64,000 bases of DNA from an uncultured Eubacteriales bacterium (GTDB taxonomy: Bacteria; Bacillota; Clostridia; Oscillospirales; CAG-272), in assembly GCA_905205065.1 (NCBI GenBank), contig CAJLCI010000002.1, positions 1 to 64,000 on the forward strand. The letters are read 5' to 3'. A program made the translations under genes and the position numbers. Shown here piece after piece: positions 6,565 to 16,266 of this stretch. The notes below the pieces were generated by a model. That model worked only from the letters and a program-made list of their open reading frames with translations, did not search any database and was not told the DNA's origin. Every line of letters begins with the position of its first letter. Position 1 is the first letter of the stretch.

Positions 6565-7320
6565 TTATCCGAACCTTCCGCGAATATAGTCCTCTGTCCG
6601 TTTATCCTTCGGCGCAGTAAAAATCTCCTTTGTGCTTCCGTATTCAATAAGGTCACCGAGAAGAAAAAACGCCGTTGTGTCGGAAATCCGCATCGCCTGC
6701 TGCATATTATGCGTGACCATAACAACCGTATAGCGGCTTTTCAGCACGGTCGCAAGCTCTTCGATTTTCGCGGTCGAAATCGGATCAAGCGCACTTGTCG
6801 GTTCATCCATTAACAGCACCTTCGGCTCCACCGCGAGCGCTCTCGCAATACAAAGACGCTGCTGCTGTCCGCCCGAAAGTCCGAGCGCAGACTTTTTCAG
6901 TCTATCCCTGACCTCCTCCCAGATTGCCGCATCCTTCAGCGACGACTCGACTATCGCGTCAAGTTTGGCTTTGTTTTTGACTCCGTGAGTACGGGGGCCG
7001 TAAGCAACGTTATCATAAATACTCATCGGAAACGGGTTCGGCTTCTGAAACACCATTCCAATATTACGGCGCAAAATATTTACGTCGACAGAGGGAGCGA
7101 AAATATTCTCTCCGTTATACGTCACGCTTCCTTTAATTTTCACTCCGGGCACAAGGTCGTTCATACGGTTAATCGTCTTCAAAAAAGTCGATTTTCCGCA
7201 TCCTGAAGGGCCAATCAGCGCAGTAATACTCTTTTCCTCGATTTCAATATTTATATTCTTGAGAGCCTGCGTACTTCCGTACCACAGGCAAAGATCTTTT
7301 GCGGAAATAACACTGCTCAT
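6565..7320 (-). CDS. pstB: Phosphate ABC transporter ATP-binding protein PstB
   Basis: 251-residue ATPase of the high-affinity phosphate importer, acting at the inner face of the membrane. Walker A GPSGCGKST (near 37), Q-loop in VFQKPNPFPMSIYDNV (a PstB hallmark), signature LSGGQQQR, Walker B VLLMDEPTSALDP, and the switch His in VTHNMQQA. Full length. Its start overlaps pstA by 4 bp (ATGA), showing translational coupling. Last gene of pstSCAB; no phoU follows. Its 3' end faces RNA-A2 tail to tail. Confidence 0.97.
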   Translation of the reverse strand: MSSVISAKDLCLWYGSTQALKNINIEIEEKSITALIGPSGCGKSTFLKTINRMNDLVPGVKIKGSVTYNGENIFAPSVDVNILRRNIGMVFQKPNPFPMSIYDNVAYGPRTHGVKNKAKLDAIVESSLKDAAIWEEVRDRLKKSALGLSGGQQQRLCIARALAVEPKVLLMDEPTSALDPISTAKIEELATVLKSRYTVVMVTHNMQQAMRISDTTAFFLLGDLIEYGSTKEIFTAPKDKRTEDYIRGRFG

Positions 7321-8309
7321 AATTTACTCAGTCCCCTTTTCGTGCTTTGAATATCCTTTTCAGCAGCTGTTTTACAGGAAGCCCGGCGGTTTTGACGAAA
7401 GACTGCGGAAGATATTTTTCCAAAACCTCTCTCCCGCGCGCCTTTCGGTTTGTCCTTATCTTTGAATGCTTTGGAAACAAAGCTTGCGGAAAGATTTATA
7501 AGAAGCGCCATAATCATCAGAATCGCGGCTATCGCAAAAGCAACCTCAAATTCGCCCTGTTCCTTCGCGTAGAAATACAGCGCGACAGTTAAAGTTGCTC
7601 CTGAGCCGGCAAGCCCGGAGAAAAAGCCGCTCAAAGAGTGAGCAAAACCGGCTGTAAAAAGAAGCGCCGCCGATTCGCCCAATATTCTTCCGACCGAAAG
7701 AATACATCCGGTTAATATACCGTCTATACATCCGGGAAGCACTACAGTCCTTATTACTCTCCATTTTCCGGCTCCCAAACCGAAAGCCCCTTCACGATAG
7801 CTTTGCGGAACGGTTTTAAGGCTTTCCTGCGTCGTCCGCATAATTGTCGGCAAATTCATTATCACAAGCGTCAGAGCGCCGGCAAGAAGCGATTTTTTCA
7901 GATTTAAAAACTGACAGAAGAAAAGCATTCCCACCAGTCCGTAAATAATGGACGGTATTCCGGACAAGGTTTCTGTGGCATACTCAATCAACGCGACAAA
8001 TTTTCTGTTCTTCGCATACTCGTTCAGATAAACCGCCGCACCGACGCCAAGCGGCAAAGTAATTACAAGAGCCGCGATTATTATATATACCGTGTTGAGA
8101 ATATCAGGTAAAATTCCAATGCTTTCAGATACATAACTCGGTGACGTAAAAAGTAATTGGGCGGTGATATTGGGCAGTCCCTTGTAAAGCACATAAACTA
8201 TTATAAACAGAACAAGCGCGCAGGTTATCAAAACCGAAACAGCCATGATGATTCGCATTAAAGCAATATGTATTTTCCTTACGCCTGAAATTTTCTGATC
8301 GTTTTTCAT
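7317..8309 (-). CDS. pstA: Phosphate ABC transporter permease PstA
   Basis: 330 residues with six predicted membrane helices and the permease coupling-loop motif (EGAFGLGAGKWRVIRTVVLPG). It forms the channel with PstC. Compared with usual PstA (about 280-300) it carries a basic, hydrophilic C-terminal tail of about 45 residues after the last helix, of unknown role. It overlaps pstB by 4 bp and follows pstC by 6 bp. Confidence 0.95.
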   Translation of the reverse strand: MKNDQKISGVRKIHIALMRIIMAVSVLITCALVLFIIVYVLYKGLPNITAQLLFTSPSYVSESIGILPDILNTVYIIIAALVITLPLGVGAAVYLNEYAKNRKFVALIEYATETLSGIPSIIYGLVGMLFFCQFLNLKKSLLAGALTLVIMNLPTIMRTTQESLKTVPQSYREGAFGLGAGKWRVIRTVVLPGCIDGILTGCILSVGRILGESAALLFTAGFAHSLSGFFSGLAGSGATLTVALYFYAKEQGEFEVAFAIAAILMIMALLINLSASFVSKAFKDKDKPKGARERGFGKISSAVFRQNRRASCKTAAEKDIQSTKRGLSKL

Positions 8310-8315
8310 TGAGAA

Positions 8316-9188
8316 TTACCCCTTCGATTTATCTCTTTTAAGAAAGAAATTAAGCACCGCGTTAATCAGCATAATAAACAGGAAAAGAACAAGCGCGATT
8401 GAAAATAAAGCCTGACGCTGAAGTCCGGAAGCATATGACATTTCGCTTGCAACAGCGGTCGTCAAAAATCTGACGCTCTGAAAAACGGAAGGCATATTCG
8501 CGGCGTTTCCGGAAACCATCATAACCGCCATAGTCTCTCCGATTGCTCTCCCGACTCCAAGTACGACAGCCGCCGCGATTCCGCTGCGCGCCGCCGGAAC
8601 TGATACTTTAAAATACGTTTCAACAGAAGTAGCTCCGAGAGCCATAGAAGCTTCCTCATATTCTTTAGGCACAGCGTCAAGCGCGTTAAGCGAAACTTTA
8701 ATAATCGAAGGCAGCGACATAACCGCAAGCACAATAACCGCGGCAAGAAGTCCGGCGCCGTCGGGAACTCCGAAGATATTCCGGATCGCAGGAACAAGTA
8801 CAAGCATTCCGACAAGTCCGTATACAACCGAAGGAATTCCCGCCAACAGACTGACAGCCGTTTCGACGGCGGTTTTTATTTTTTTAGGAGCAAGCTTAGA
8901 AAGATAAACCGCTGTGAAGAAACCGATCGGCGCTCCTATCACTATCGCCCCGGCTGTGCCGTACACGCTCGTCAGGATAAAGGGAAGTATTCCGAATTGC
9001 GGTTCCGAGCCGGTCGAATCCCATGTTTCACCGGTCAAAAAATCTACAAGCCCAATTTTTCTTATCGCAGGGATTCCCGATATTATAAGATATACGGTTA
9101 TCAGAAGCACCGCGGCAATTGTAATCAGTCCGCAGATAAGAAATATCCCATAGAAGACCGCTTCAATACTCTTTTTCTTTTTTTTCAT
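8316..9188 (-). CDS. pstC: Phosphate ABC transporter permease PstC
   Basis: 290 residues, six membrane helices; coupling motif EEASMALGATSVETYFKV and GVGRAIGETMAVMMVSGN, typical of PstC. Partner of PstA. It begins with a Lys-rich MKKKKKS segment that sets topology. It lies 84 bp downstream of pstS, a common place for partial termination that lets the binding protein be made in excess. Confidence 0.95.
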   Translation of the reverse strand: MKKKKKSIEAVFYGIFLICGLITIAAVLLITVYLIISGIPAIRKIGLVDFLTGETWDSTGSEPQFGILPFILTSVYGTAGAIVIGAPIGFFTAVYLSKLAPKKIKTAVETAVSLLAGIPSVVYGLVGMLVLVPAIRNIFGVPDGAGLLAAVIVLAVMSLPSIIKVSLNALDAVPKEYEEASMALGATSVETYFKVSVPAARSGIAAAVVLGVGRAIGETMAVMMVSGNAANMPSVFQSVRFLTTAVASEMSYASGLQRQALFSIALVLFLFIMLINAVLNFFLKRDKSKG

Positions 9189-9271
9189 GTGAGTTTATCT
9201 CCCGACAAATTATTCGTCCGCGCAGTCATATTCCCGGTCAGTTTGCAGGAATGACCAGTTTGTAAGAACGG

Positions 9272-10084
9272 TCAGTTTGCAGGAACAGCTCCCGCCTTTG
9301 AAATTATGGCGCCAGCAGCCGACGAGGTTGCGTAATCGAAAAACTTTTGCGCCGTTTCGGAAAGCTTGGTTCCCTCTTTTGTCACAAGGACAAACGGACG
9401 CTGAATTTTGTAGCTTCCGTCTTTAACCGTTTCTTCTGACGGAGTTACACCGTCTACAGATACGGCTTTAACCGTTTCCTTTACAGAGGCAAGCGAAGCA
9501 TATCCGATCGCGTCGGGATTCGACGATACTGTAGTAATTACGTCGCCCGTTGAAGTAAGCTCCTGACGGTAAACGCATTTTTTCTCGGTTTTTGTTATTG
9601 ATTCAAATCCGTCTCTCGTTCCGCTTCCGGCTTCCCTGCCGATGACAACGATTTCCGCGTCCGCGCCGCCAAGCTCGCTCCAGTTTTTAATTTCTCCGGT
9701 ATAGATCTTTGCAATGTCGTCAAGGCTCAGGTCGTCAATTGTATTCTCGTTATTTATAATTACCGCAATGCCGTCATATGCAAGAATTGTCTCTTTAAGT
9801 CCTTTTGACTTTTCCTCATCCTTAAGCGCCCGGCTTGAAAGTCCGATGTCGCAGATACCATCTGATACCGCGGTAATTCCTGTTCCGGAGCCTGTCGGAT
9901 TATATGTAAACTTTACTCCTTCATTATCAGCCTCAAACTGTTCTCCGAGAGCTCCGATAACCTTTTCCATAGAAGTTGAACCGTCGGTTGACACTGTTTT
10001 TTCCTCTTTACCGCAGCCGGCCAGTACAGATCCGGCAAGTGTAAGACAAAGTATAGAAGCAGCAATTTTTAATTTTTTTCTCAT
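9272..10084 (-). CDS. pstS: Phosphate-binding lipoprotein PstS
   Basis: 270-residue solute-binding lipoprotein. The signal peptide ends in the lipobox LAGC (Cys about 24). Phosphate-binding segments are DGSTSMEKVI, TGSGTGI and GREAGSGTRDGFE. A clear AAAGGAG ribosome site precedes the ATG. First gene of pstSCAB; the upstream TTTTAC array suggests control by a PhoP-type regulator under phosphate limitation. Confidence 0.96.
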   Translation of the reverse strand: MRKKLKIAASILCLTLAGSVLAGCGKEEKTVSTDGSTSMEKVIGALGEQFEADNEGVKFTYNPTGSGTGITAVSDGICDIGLSSRALKDEEKSKGLKETILAYDGIAVIINNENTIDDLSLDDIAKIYTGEIKNWSELGGADAEIVVIGREAGSGTRDGFESITKTEKKCVYRQELTSTGDVITTVSSNPDAIGYASLASVKETVKAVSVDGVTPSEETVKDGSYKIQRPFVLVTKEGTKLSETAQKFFDYATSSAAGAIISKAGAVPAN

Positions 10085-10157
10085 AATATGTACTCCTTTA
10101 TTTCCTCTTTAATGTTTGCTTTTTTATTTTCTGTTTACACTTACAATCATACAGCCC

Positions 10158-10201
10158 TCATGTAAAACCTAAAAGATAAGTCATGTAAAATCGGGGTAAA
10201 A
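10158..10201 (-). promoter_or_regulatory. Pho-box-like array upstream of pstS
   Basis: On the minus strand TTTTAC occurs at 10201-10196, 10190-10185 and 10167-10162. The first two start 11 bp apart and the third 23 bp on, with a weaker TTATCT in the missing register. PhoP/PhoB sites are direct repeats phased by about one helical turn, often TT-ACA-like. A possible -10 (TATGAT) lies just downstream. Seen: the repeats. Inferred: the regulator. Confidence 0.6.
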
Positions 10202-10341
10202 GATTAAAGGAATAATTCGGGCTATGTCGGATTGCGCTTCTGGTATACAACACGGATATTATTATCACTCCGCTTTTTAACAACAAGCAGATTAGTCAAG
10301 CTAAATAAGTCCAATGCCGTTTTTGATTTCAGAAAAAGCAG

Positions 10342-10388
10342 AAAAGCATTGTACTGTAAAAAATTTTACAGTACAATGCTTTTTCTTT
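10342..10388. terminator. Long palindromic terminator between yfhO-like gene and pst operon
   Basis: AAAAGCATTGTACTGTAAAA and its complement meet at about 10362, nearly perfect over 20 bp per arm. T-rich tails flank both sides, so it can stop transcription leaving the yfhO-like gene leftward and anything coming from the left. Confidence 0.7.
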
Positions 10389-10465
10389 TATGCATAGAAT
10401 ATTCGGATTTTCAGCTTTCGTAAACAGCACGCACAATCTGTCCGATTTTTACCTCTATTTTAGTA

Positions 10466-10612
10466 CTCTGTTTTCATCCTATATTCTAACCCTCTGTTTT
10501 GTCCCTCTGTCTTGATCTTCTGTTTTGATTCTCATTTTTGCCCCCTGTCTTGGTCCTCTGCTCTGCCCTCTGTTTTGATCTTCTGTTTTGATCATCCGTT
10601 TTAGGTCTCTGT
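10466..10612. repeat. Degenerate 11-13-bp minisatellite (CTCTGTTTTGATC type)
   Basis: About eleven imperfect copies of CTCTGTTTTGATC in a row immediately downstream of the yfhO-like stop codon. Units differ by substitutions and 1-2 bp indels. No reading frame through it looks real. The last codons of the neighbouring gene also encode short repeats, so the whole 3' end seems prone to slippage. Confidence 0.75.
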
Positions 10613-10617
10613 AATTT

Positions 10618-13572
10618 TTATTTGCCGTCTTCGGCAGCTTCGCCTCCGGGCTTCTGAGCCGGCGGCTTGCCGTCTGCTGCAGATTTGGTAAACCCGTCTG
10701 AGGCAGCTTCGGTAAACTCATCGGCTTCGGAAGGTTCGACAAATTCATCGGCTGCGGCAGAATCGGTAAATTTATCGGCTGCACCGTCATGAACACGCAC
10801 GGCAGCTTTCTTATTTTTGCGCCTTTTCTTGAGAGAAGCGGCAATATTCATAACGCTCTCCGGCTTGACAATGATAATAGCCGCAGCAAAGGTAATAAGT
10901 CCGCATACGGTAATTATCAATCCGTAGGTAAAGCTTGTCGGACTGTATTTCAATTCCACTTCATGCTCGCCGGATGATATTTCAAACGCAAGAAGAGCAT
11001 TCAGCGTTTTATCTGTCTCTACTCTTTTTCCGTCAATTTTAACAACCCAGCCCGAATCATACGGGATTGACGTAAACATAAGATTATTTTCTCCGGTAAT
11101 ATTTACAGTACCCTTAATATTCGTATCGCTGAAAGAAGTAATGTCAAGACTGCATTCGGCAAGCCGAGGCATAACCGCTTCGAACACTTCGGTATCCAGA
11201 TAGTAGAAATACCCGACATCCTCCTGAATATACAGTGTAGTATCGTCAAGGCGCAGGTCAACAGTCATTGAATAACCTTCATCGAAAGCACCGAGGGATA
11301 CAATTCTATAGGTTTCGTTTTCAAAATATGTGCTTATCTTGGTTCCGTTAAGATAAAGAGAGCTGTCGCGCTTATAATCAGAGGGAAAATAGCAATATAT
11401 TTCATTATTGCCGCCGACTCCGACAAAAGAATATGTGACCTTAGCTTCCGTATCCGCAATCTTAGGAGAGTATTTGATATGTCTTTGAGACGTATCTGTA
11501 GACTTTGTATGGGCTACATCAAGATTGGTTTTTGCTTCGGTATACTCGATTTCCTTGAAAAGCTCTATATCCTCTTCTCCAAGCATAGCGCTGACAAGGG
11601 CGTTCATACGCTCGAACGGCGTGGCGAGTATAGTACCGTCATTAAAATCTATCTCGGAAACTCCGCTGTTTACTCCATAGCAAAGAGACAATGCATTAGG
11701 ATTGTAATATCCGTAAAGCTTATTAGTCGAATCAGGCTTGATAAGCTCATATATATCCGTGTCGTAATAATCAGTGTTTATGATATATTTTATGCCGAGA
11801 AGAGAATCGCTTACCGGCGTTCCTCCGAGATATTTGCTCCAATGCGATTTTGAAGAAAATCCAAGCTTCTGAAGTAAATCTATAACCGAAGCGTTAAGCG
11901 TAGACGTGGAGTTGGAAATTCCGTACATACCAAGCGCCATTGCGTCGTTTGTTTTTCTGTGAGAGGTTTTTTCCATACGGTAAAATTCCGATCCGAAATT
12001 CTCCGAATCATACTCTTTCAGATAATTGACAATAGGACTGAGTTTATTAAGATAGCTTTGATATGATGTTCTCGAACTGTAAACAACGTCTTTATCAAGG
12101 TGATATTCATCAGTAAAGCCCGAAATCATCATTTCAAAACAGACTGTCCCGACAAGAAGAATTGCAGCTCCGTATTTCAGCCAGCCCTTGCGGTAAATAT
12201 AAAGAACAATCAAATTGATACCAATAAAGGCCATAGAAATCCAGATTCCGTAAATATCACTGTACCACTCGTAATCCTGTTTCTGAATTATTATGAGCAA
12301 TAGAGCCAGCACGCCGCATATACCGACAATATGTCTGTAATCAATGCTTCTGATTTCAGAAATCGCTCTGTATGCAAAAACTATCATGACAAAAACAAGC
12401 ATGAAGCTGTATCTGTAGTTAAGCCAGTTCGGAACCTGAAATCCATGCCATACAAGGTCCAACGTTGACCCCATAAAACTGAATATAAACAGAGAAATCA
12501 GCGCGCCTCCGGCGATTTTTTCCCTTGCTCCGATTTTTTTTGAAAGGAAAAACATCGGAAGCATTATAAGAGTAAGCGTTCCGCAATATACAAACGGAAG
12601 TCCTTCAGGGCGTACAGTGTCATACGATGCCGGAAACAGCTTGGCAATAAAATCGAGAAAATCAAATTTCTGCTTCAGCTCATAGCTCGGATCGGAAAAT
12701 CCGGTCTTTCCGAAGGTCAGAGAGATATACGCCGGATACAGCACAACCATTGCAATTTCAAGAGCAATTACCGAAAAAACAATCATTCTCAAAAGAGAGC
12801 GCAGAAAATGACGCTTTTCACCGAGCGGATTGTTCTTTCCGCTTCCGCTCCCTGCAAAATAGTAATAGAAAAAATAAAAAAATGTGAATATACAGACCAT
12901 ATAGCCTATATAAAAATTCGACATTGCGCAAAACGCAAGAGAAACGGTGTACAGGACAAAATCCTTTTTCTTAATAAGTCTTTCAATTCCCAATACAACA
13001 AGCGGAAGGAAAATCAGCTCGTCAATCCACATAGTATTGTGCGCCTGAACAACTGCAAAGGAACACAGCGCGTACATTGTTGAAAATGCCACCATACTTG
13101 ATTTTCTTGCCGGATACGAATTTTTAAGGTAAAGCGACATTGTAAATCCGCACGACCCCGCTTTTAAAAGAAGGATCAGCAATAATGCTTCCGTAATATG
13201 AGCTTTCGGAAACAGACAAACCAATATAGAAAAAGGACTTGCAAGATAATACGCAAATATGCCGAGAAATTCTCCGCCAAGCGACCGGCTCCATGAGTAA
13301 AGCAGACTCCCGCCCGACAAAATTTTCGACCTCAGCTCCTCAAAAAAATATACATACTGTCCGTTCAAATCCAAAACCAGAACAGATCCGTCTCCAAAGG
13401 GATAAACCTTAAGCGAAACATACAAAAGTAGCAAAATTCCCATCGGCAGCAAAAACGCCCACAGCAAGAATAAATTTTTTCTTGTATGAACAGCGTCGAG
13501 GTAATCCGTAAAAATATTTTTTACGCCGCCGCTCTTCTTCTCCTTGATTTTGTTTTCATTTAAACTCTGCAT
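10618..13572 (-). CDS. YfhO-family membrane protein (GT-C-like)
   Basis: 984-residue integral membrane protein matching the YfhO/BcrAB-associated group, proposed to act as GT-C glycosyltransferases on cell-envelope polymers. There is a first helix near 35-55, the conserved loop FGDGSVLVLDLNGQYVYFF with an acidic pair, about a dozen helices up to about residue 450, a large extracellular beta-rich domain (about 460-890), one last helix near 900, then a low-complexity cytoplasmic tail with repeats of the ADEFTEA/DGFTKSA kind. Substrate unknown. Start 8 bp downstream of the DUF951 gene, so probably one operon. Confidence 0.85.
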   Translation of the reverse strand: MQSLNENKIKEKKSGGVKNIFTDYLDAVHTRKNLFLLWAFLLPMGILLLLYVSLKVYPFGDGSVLVLDLNGQYVYFFEELRSKILSGGSLLYSWSRSLGGEFLGIFAYYLASPFSILVCLFPKAHITEALLLILLLKAGSCGFTMSLYLKNSYPARKSSMVAFSTMYALCSFAVVQAHNTMWIDELIFLPLVVLGIERLIKKKDFVLYTVSLAFCAMSNFYIGYMVCIFTFFYFFYYYFAGSGSGKNNPLGEKRHFLRSLLRMIVFSVIALEIAMVVLYPAYISLTFGKTGFSDPSYELKQKFDFLDFIAKLFPASYDTVRPEGLPFVYCGTLTLIMLPMFFLSKKIGAREKIAGGALISLFIFSFMGSTLDLVWHGFQVPNWLNYRYSFMLVFVMIVFAYRAISEIRSIDYRHIVGICGVLALLLIIIQKQDYEWYSDIYGIWISMAFIGINLIVLYIYRKGWLKYGAAILLVGTVCFEMMISGFTDEYHLDKDVVYSSRTSYQSYLNKLSPIVNYLKEYDSENFGSEFYRMEKTSHRKTNDAMALGMYGISNSTSTLNASVIDLLQKLGFSSKSHWSKYLGGTPVSDSLLGIKYIINTDYYDTDIYELIKPDSTNKLYGYYNPNALSLCYGVNSGVSEIDFNDGTILATPFERMNALVSAMLGEEDIELFKEIEYTEAKTNLDVAHTKSTDTSQRHIKYSPKIADTEAKVTYSFVGVGGNNEIYCYFPSDYKRDSSLYLNGTKISTYFENETYRIVSLGAFDEGYSMTVDLRLDDTTLYIQEDVGYFYYLDTEVFEAVMPRLAECSLDITSFSDTNIKGTVNITGENNLMFTSIPYDSGWVVKIDGKRVETDKTLNALLAFEISSGEHEVELKYSPTSFTYGLIITVCGLITFAAAIIIVKPESVMNIAASLKKRRKNKKAAVRVHDGAADKFTDSAAADEFVEPSEADEFTEAASDGFTKSAADGKPPAQKPGGEAAEDGK

Positions 13573-13579
13573 TATTCTC

Positions 13580-13780
13580 TCAGGCCTCCGTTTTTGTGTT
13601 TGTCTGAATTTTTTTGACGTTTTTTTCTAATTTAATTCGTGGAATTGTAAGGTCTCTGCCGCATCCCTCGCATCTGATTCTTATATCAGAGCCCGTCCGC
13701 AGTACGCGAAACATCGCGCTGCCGCATGGATGCGCCTTTTTCATCTGAATTATATCGCCTTTTGAAAACTGTATAATCAT
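13580..13780 (-). CDS. DUF951 family protein
   Basis: 66 residues: FSKGDIIQMKKAHPCGSAMFRVLRTG followed by IRIRCEGCGRDLTIPR, the typical DUF951 pattern with His-Pro-Cys-Gly and Cys-x2-Cys motifs suggesting metal binding. Widespread in Firmicutes, function unknown; often near chromosome-partition or ychF genes, which are not seen here. I start at the ATG at 13780, matching family length; an upstream frame to 13855 adds 25 non-conserved residues. Confidence 0.85.
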   Translation of the reverse strand: MIIQFSKGDIIQMKKAHPCGSAMFRVLRTGSDIRIRCEGCGRDLTIPRIKLEKNVKKIQTNTKTEA

Positions 13781-14099
13781 ATTAATCAACATGCCTTTCA
13801 AACGTAGAAAAAGGTGTTCAGAGGTTTGCGTCTTCTCTTTTTTTGATTGTCTCATAATACTTCTCTGACATTTTTACGCCAAAAACCTCACGCCGTAACC
13901 GCCCGTTCTCCTCACCGTCACTTTTCAAGCGAGCATGAGCGCATCGGGTCCGCGTATACATTCGCCGCCGCACTCAATATCGGACTTCCTAATTATAACA
14001 TGTCATGATAAAAATGTAAAGAAAAAACATAACCTATTTTAAAATTCTCTGTGTTAATTTGATAATTGTTTAATTGTCGCCTTTTTAACTTAATTTTTA

Positions 14100-14128
14100 T
14101 TGACAAAGAGTAAGATTTGAGATAAAAT
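14100..14128 (+). promoter_or_regulatory. Likely promoter of the PrsA-like gene
   Basis: TTGACA (14100-14105), 17-bp spacer, TAAAAT (14123-14128), about 97 bp before the start codon. The 13.8-14.2 kb divergent intergenic region is otherwise AT-rich with nothing else recognised. Confidence 0.65.
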
Positions 14129-14225
14129 AGTATAGAGTATGTAAAAATACAAATCGGCTGCAAAGCTTTGTATCCTGCAGCCTGATCCGATATATTAATG
14201 TCAGACTGAAAGGTCGGGTTTTAAA

Positions 14226-15239
14226 ATGACAAAGCGCAGAAAAACTTTTTGCCGCAGCGTGCTTTTTTTAGTCGCGGCAATGCTGTCGGTTTCTTTAATA
14301 TGCTCATGTTCAAATAAAAAAGACACTGTAATGAAAATCGGAGGATTTGACGTATCCTTTGAACATTACCGCTATCTGTATATGAACATTAGAGACGAGC
14401 TTCTTTCGTCCGAAAACGATTATACAGCGGAAGAGCTCGATACGCAGATACGCGATACCGTAATGAAATCACTTAAGCATTATGCGTCTATATCCGAACT
14501 GGCCAAAAACAAGAAAATTTCACTCACAAGCGACGACTCGGCTTATATTGACGAGCTTGTAAATGAGACTATAAGTGATTACGGATCGGAAGAAGAATTT
14601 CAGAATGCACTGCGCGAGGCTTACTCTACTGAAGATTTTTTCAGGTACGCACTGGAACTTCAGCAGCTTGAAACAAAGCTACGGTCATATATGACTTCAG
14701 AAGCTACAGGTGAACTTGCAGCAGACGACGCTACAATCGAAAATGATGTATACAAAAATTTTTACCGAGCAAAACAGGTTTTAATTAAGAACGATAACGG
14801 TAAAAGCAAGACTCAAAATCTTGAACTTGCAAATAAAATATTAAGCGACGCTTTGTCCGGTGAAAATTTTGATACATTGATTGAAGAATACAGCGAGGAT
14901 ACAACGGGAGGAGATTATTGCTTTACGGCGGGACAGCTTCTTGAAGAATTTGAAAACGCCGTCTCTTCCATCTCTTCGGGAGAGATTTATTCCGAAGTCG
15001 TCGAGACAGAAGTCGGTTATCATATTGTAATGCGCACCGATATAACCGAGGATTATATAAACAGCCATTTCGATGATCTTCGCAGCGCATATCTTGCACG
15101 GCGCTTCAACGAAACTCTAACGGAATATTCAGATACGCTTGAAGTTAAAAAAGAAGAAATCTACGATACCCTGACAGAACAAAATTTTATCTTGGGATCA
15201 GCCACAATTGTTTCTTCGGACAGTTTAGATACAAAATAA
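14226..15239 (+). CDS. PrsA/SurA-like peptidyl-prolyl isomerase lipoprotein
   Basis: 337 residues. Lipoprotein signal (hydrophobic stretch ending LICSCS, Cys about 28-30), an N-terminal SurA-like helical domain, then a parvulin (PpiC) domain: AKQVLIKN, DALSGENFDTLIEEYSED, GGDYCFTAGQLLEEFENA and VVETEVGYHIVMRTD. It helps fold exported proteins outside the membrane. Start supported by GAAAGG upstream. Monocistronic. Confidence 0.88.
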   Translation: MTKRRKTFCRSVLFLVAAMLSVSLICSCSNKKDTVMKIGGFDVSFEHYRYLYMNIRDELLSSENDYTAEELDTQIRDTVMKSLKHYASISELAKNKKISLTSDDSAYIDELVNETISDYGSEEEFQNALREAYSTEDFFRYALELQQLETKLRSYMTSEATGELAADDATIENDVYKNFYRAKQVLIKNDNGKSKTQNLELANKILSDALSGENFDTLIEEYSEDTTGGDYCFTAGQLLEEFENAVSSISSGEIYSEVVETEVGYHIVMRTDITEDYINSHFDDLRSAYLARRFNETLTEYSDTLEVKKEEIYDTLTEQNFILGSATIVSSDSLDTK

Positions 15240-15387
15240 ATAAATTGTTTCTTCGGCCTGTTAAGGACGGCCTAAATATATATTAAATATTCAGAAGAAA
15301 TTTATCGTGAAAAGCTGACTAAAAGAAATTTCATATGCCGCATTTATTCGATCGCAGAATTCAGTCATCAGAAAGGATCTAATTAGC

Positions 15388-16266
15388 ATGAAAAAAATCA
15401 CTAAAGCCGTAATTCCCGCCGCGGGTCTCGGCACAAGAATGCTTCCTATTGCCCGTACTGTTCCGAAAGAAATTCTTCCGATAGTAGACAAGCCTGCAAT
15501 TTCATACCTTGTCGATGAGGCTATCAGCAGCGGAGTCACAGATATACTTATTATCACAAACCGCGGAAAATATGCAATTGAAGATTATTTTGATTATTCT
15601 CCGGAATATGAAGAAACACTCCGTAAAAAGGGAAAAAATGATATAATCGATTCGCTCAGAAGCGCCGCAAACCGCGCAAATATATATTTTATACGCCAGA
15701 AAGAGGCGCGCGGTCTCGGAGATGCGGTTCTCCGCGCCAAAAGCTTTATCGGCAGTGAACCTTTTTACGTTCTCTACGGCGACGATATAATCATGTCCGA
15801 AAAGCCGGTCTGCCTTCAGCTTGCGGAAGCGTATGACAAATACAATCTTGCGGTAGCCGGAGTAAAAGAAGTCACTGCAGAACAGATTCTGAAATACTCC
15901 TCGCTCGACGCAAAACCAATTTCCGGAGAATCTAACTTCTATCATGTGACAGACATGATAGAAAAGCCGAAACCCGAAGAGGTTATTACAAGACTTTCAA
16001 TTCTCGGCCGTGTTCTTCTGACTCCGGATATCTTTGATATACTCTCATCTACAAAACCAGGAGCAGGCGGAGAAATTCAGCTTACAGACGCTATGCGCGA
16101 TCTCGCCCAATCCAAGGGAATGACTGCGGTTGATTTTGAAGGAACCCGATACGATATGGGATCAAAGCTCGGTTTTCTTTTTGCAAATGTAGAGACCGCG
16201 CTCAAAGATCCGGAATTAGGTCCTGAATTCAAAACATATATTAAGGAGCTCGCCAAAAAACTATGA
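15388..16266 (+). CDS. galU: UTP-glucose-1-phosphate uridylyltransferase
   Basis: 292 residues; makes UDP-glucose from UTP and glucose-1-phosphate for envelope glycans. N-terminal nucleotidyltransferase loop AVIPAAGLGTRMLPIAR and VPKEILPIVDKPAISYLVDEA; also RQKEARGLGDAVLRAKSF, DDIIM and GAGGEIQLTDAM. AGAAAGGATC sets the start. Opens a run of five close plus-strand genes and overlaps the next by 4 bp. UDP-glucose also feeds the Leloir pathway served by galK elsewhere in the window. Confidence 0.96.
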   Translation: MKKITKAVIPAAGLGTRMLPIARTVPKEILPIVDKPAISYLVDEAISSGVTDILIITNRGKYAIEDYFDYSPEYEETLRKKGKNDIIDSLRSAANRANIYFIRQKEARGLGDAVLRAKSFIGSEPFYVLYGDDIIMSEKPVCLQLAEAYDKYNLAVAGVKEVTAEQILKYSSLDAKPISGESNFYHVTDMIEKPKPEEVITRLSILGRVLLTPDIFDILSSTKPGAGGEIQLTDAMRDLAQSKGMTAVDFEGTRYDMGSKLGFLFANVETALKDPELGPEFKTYIKELAKKL

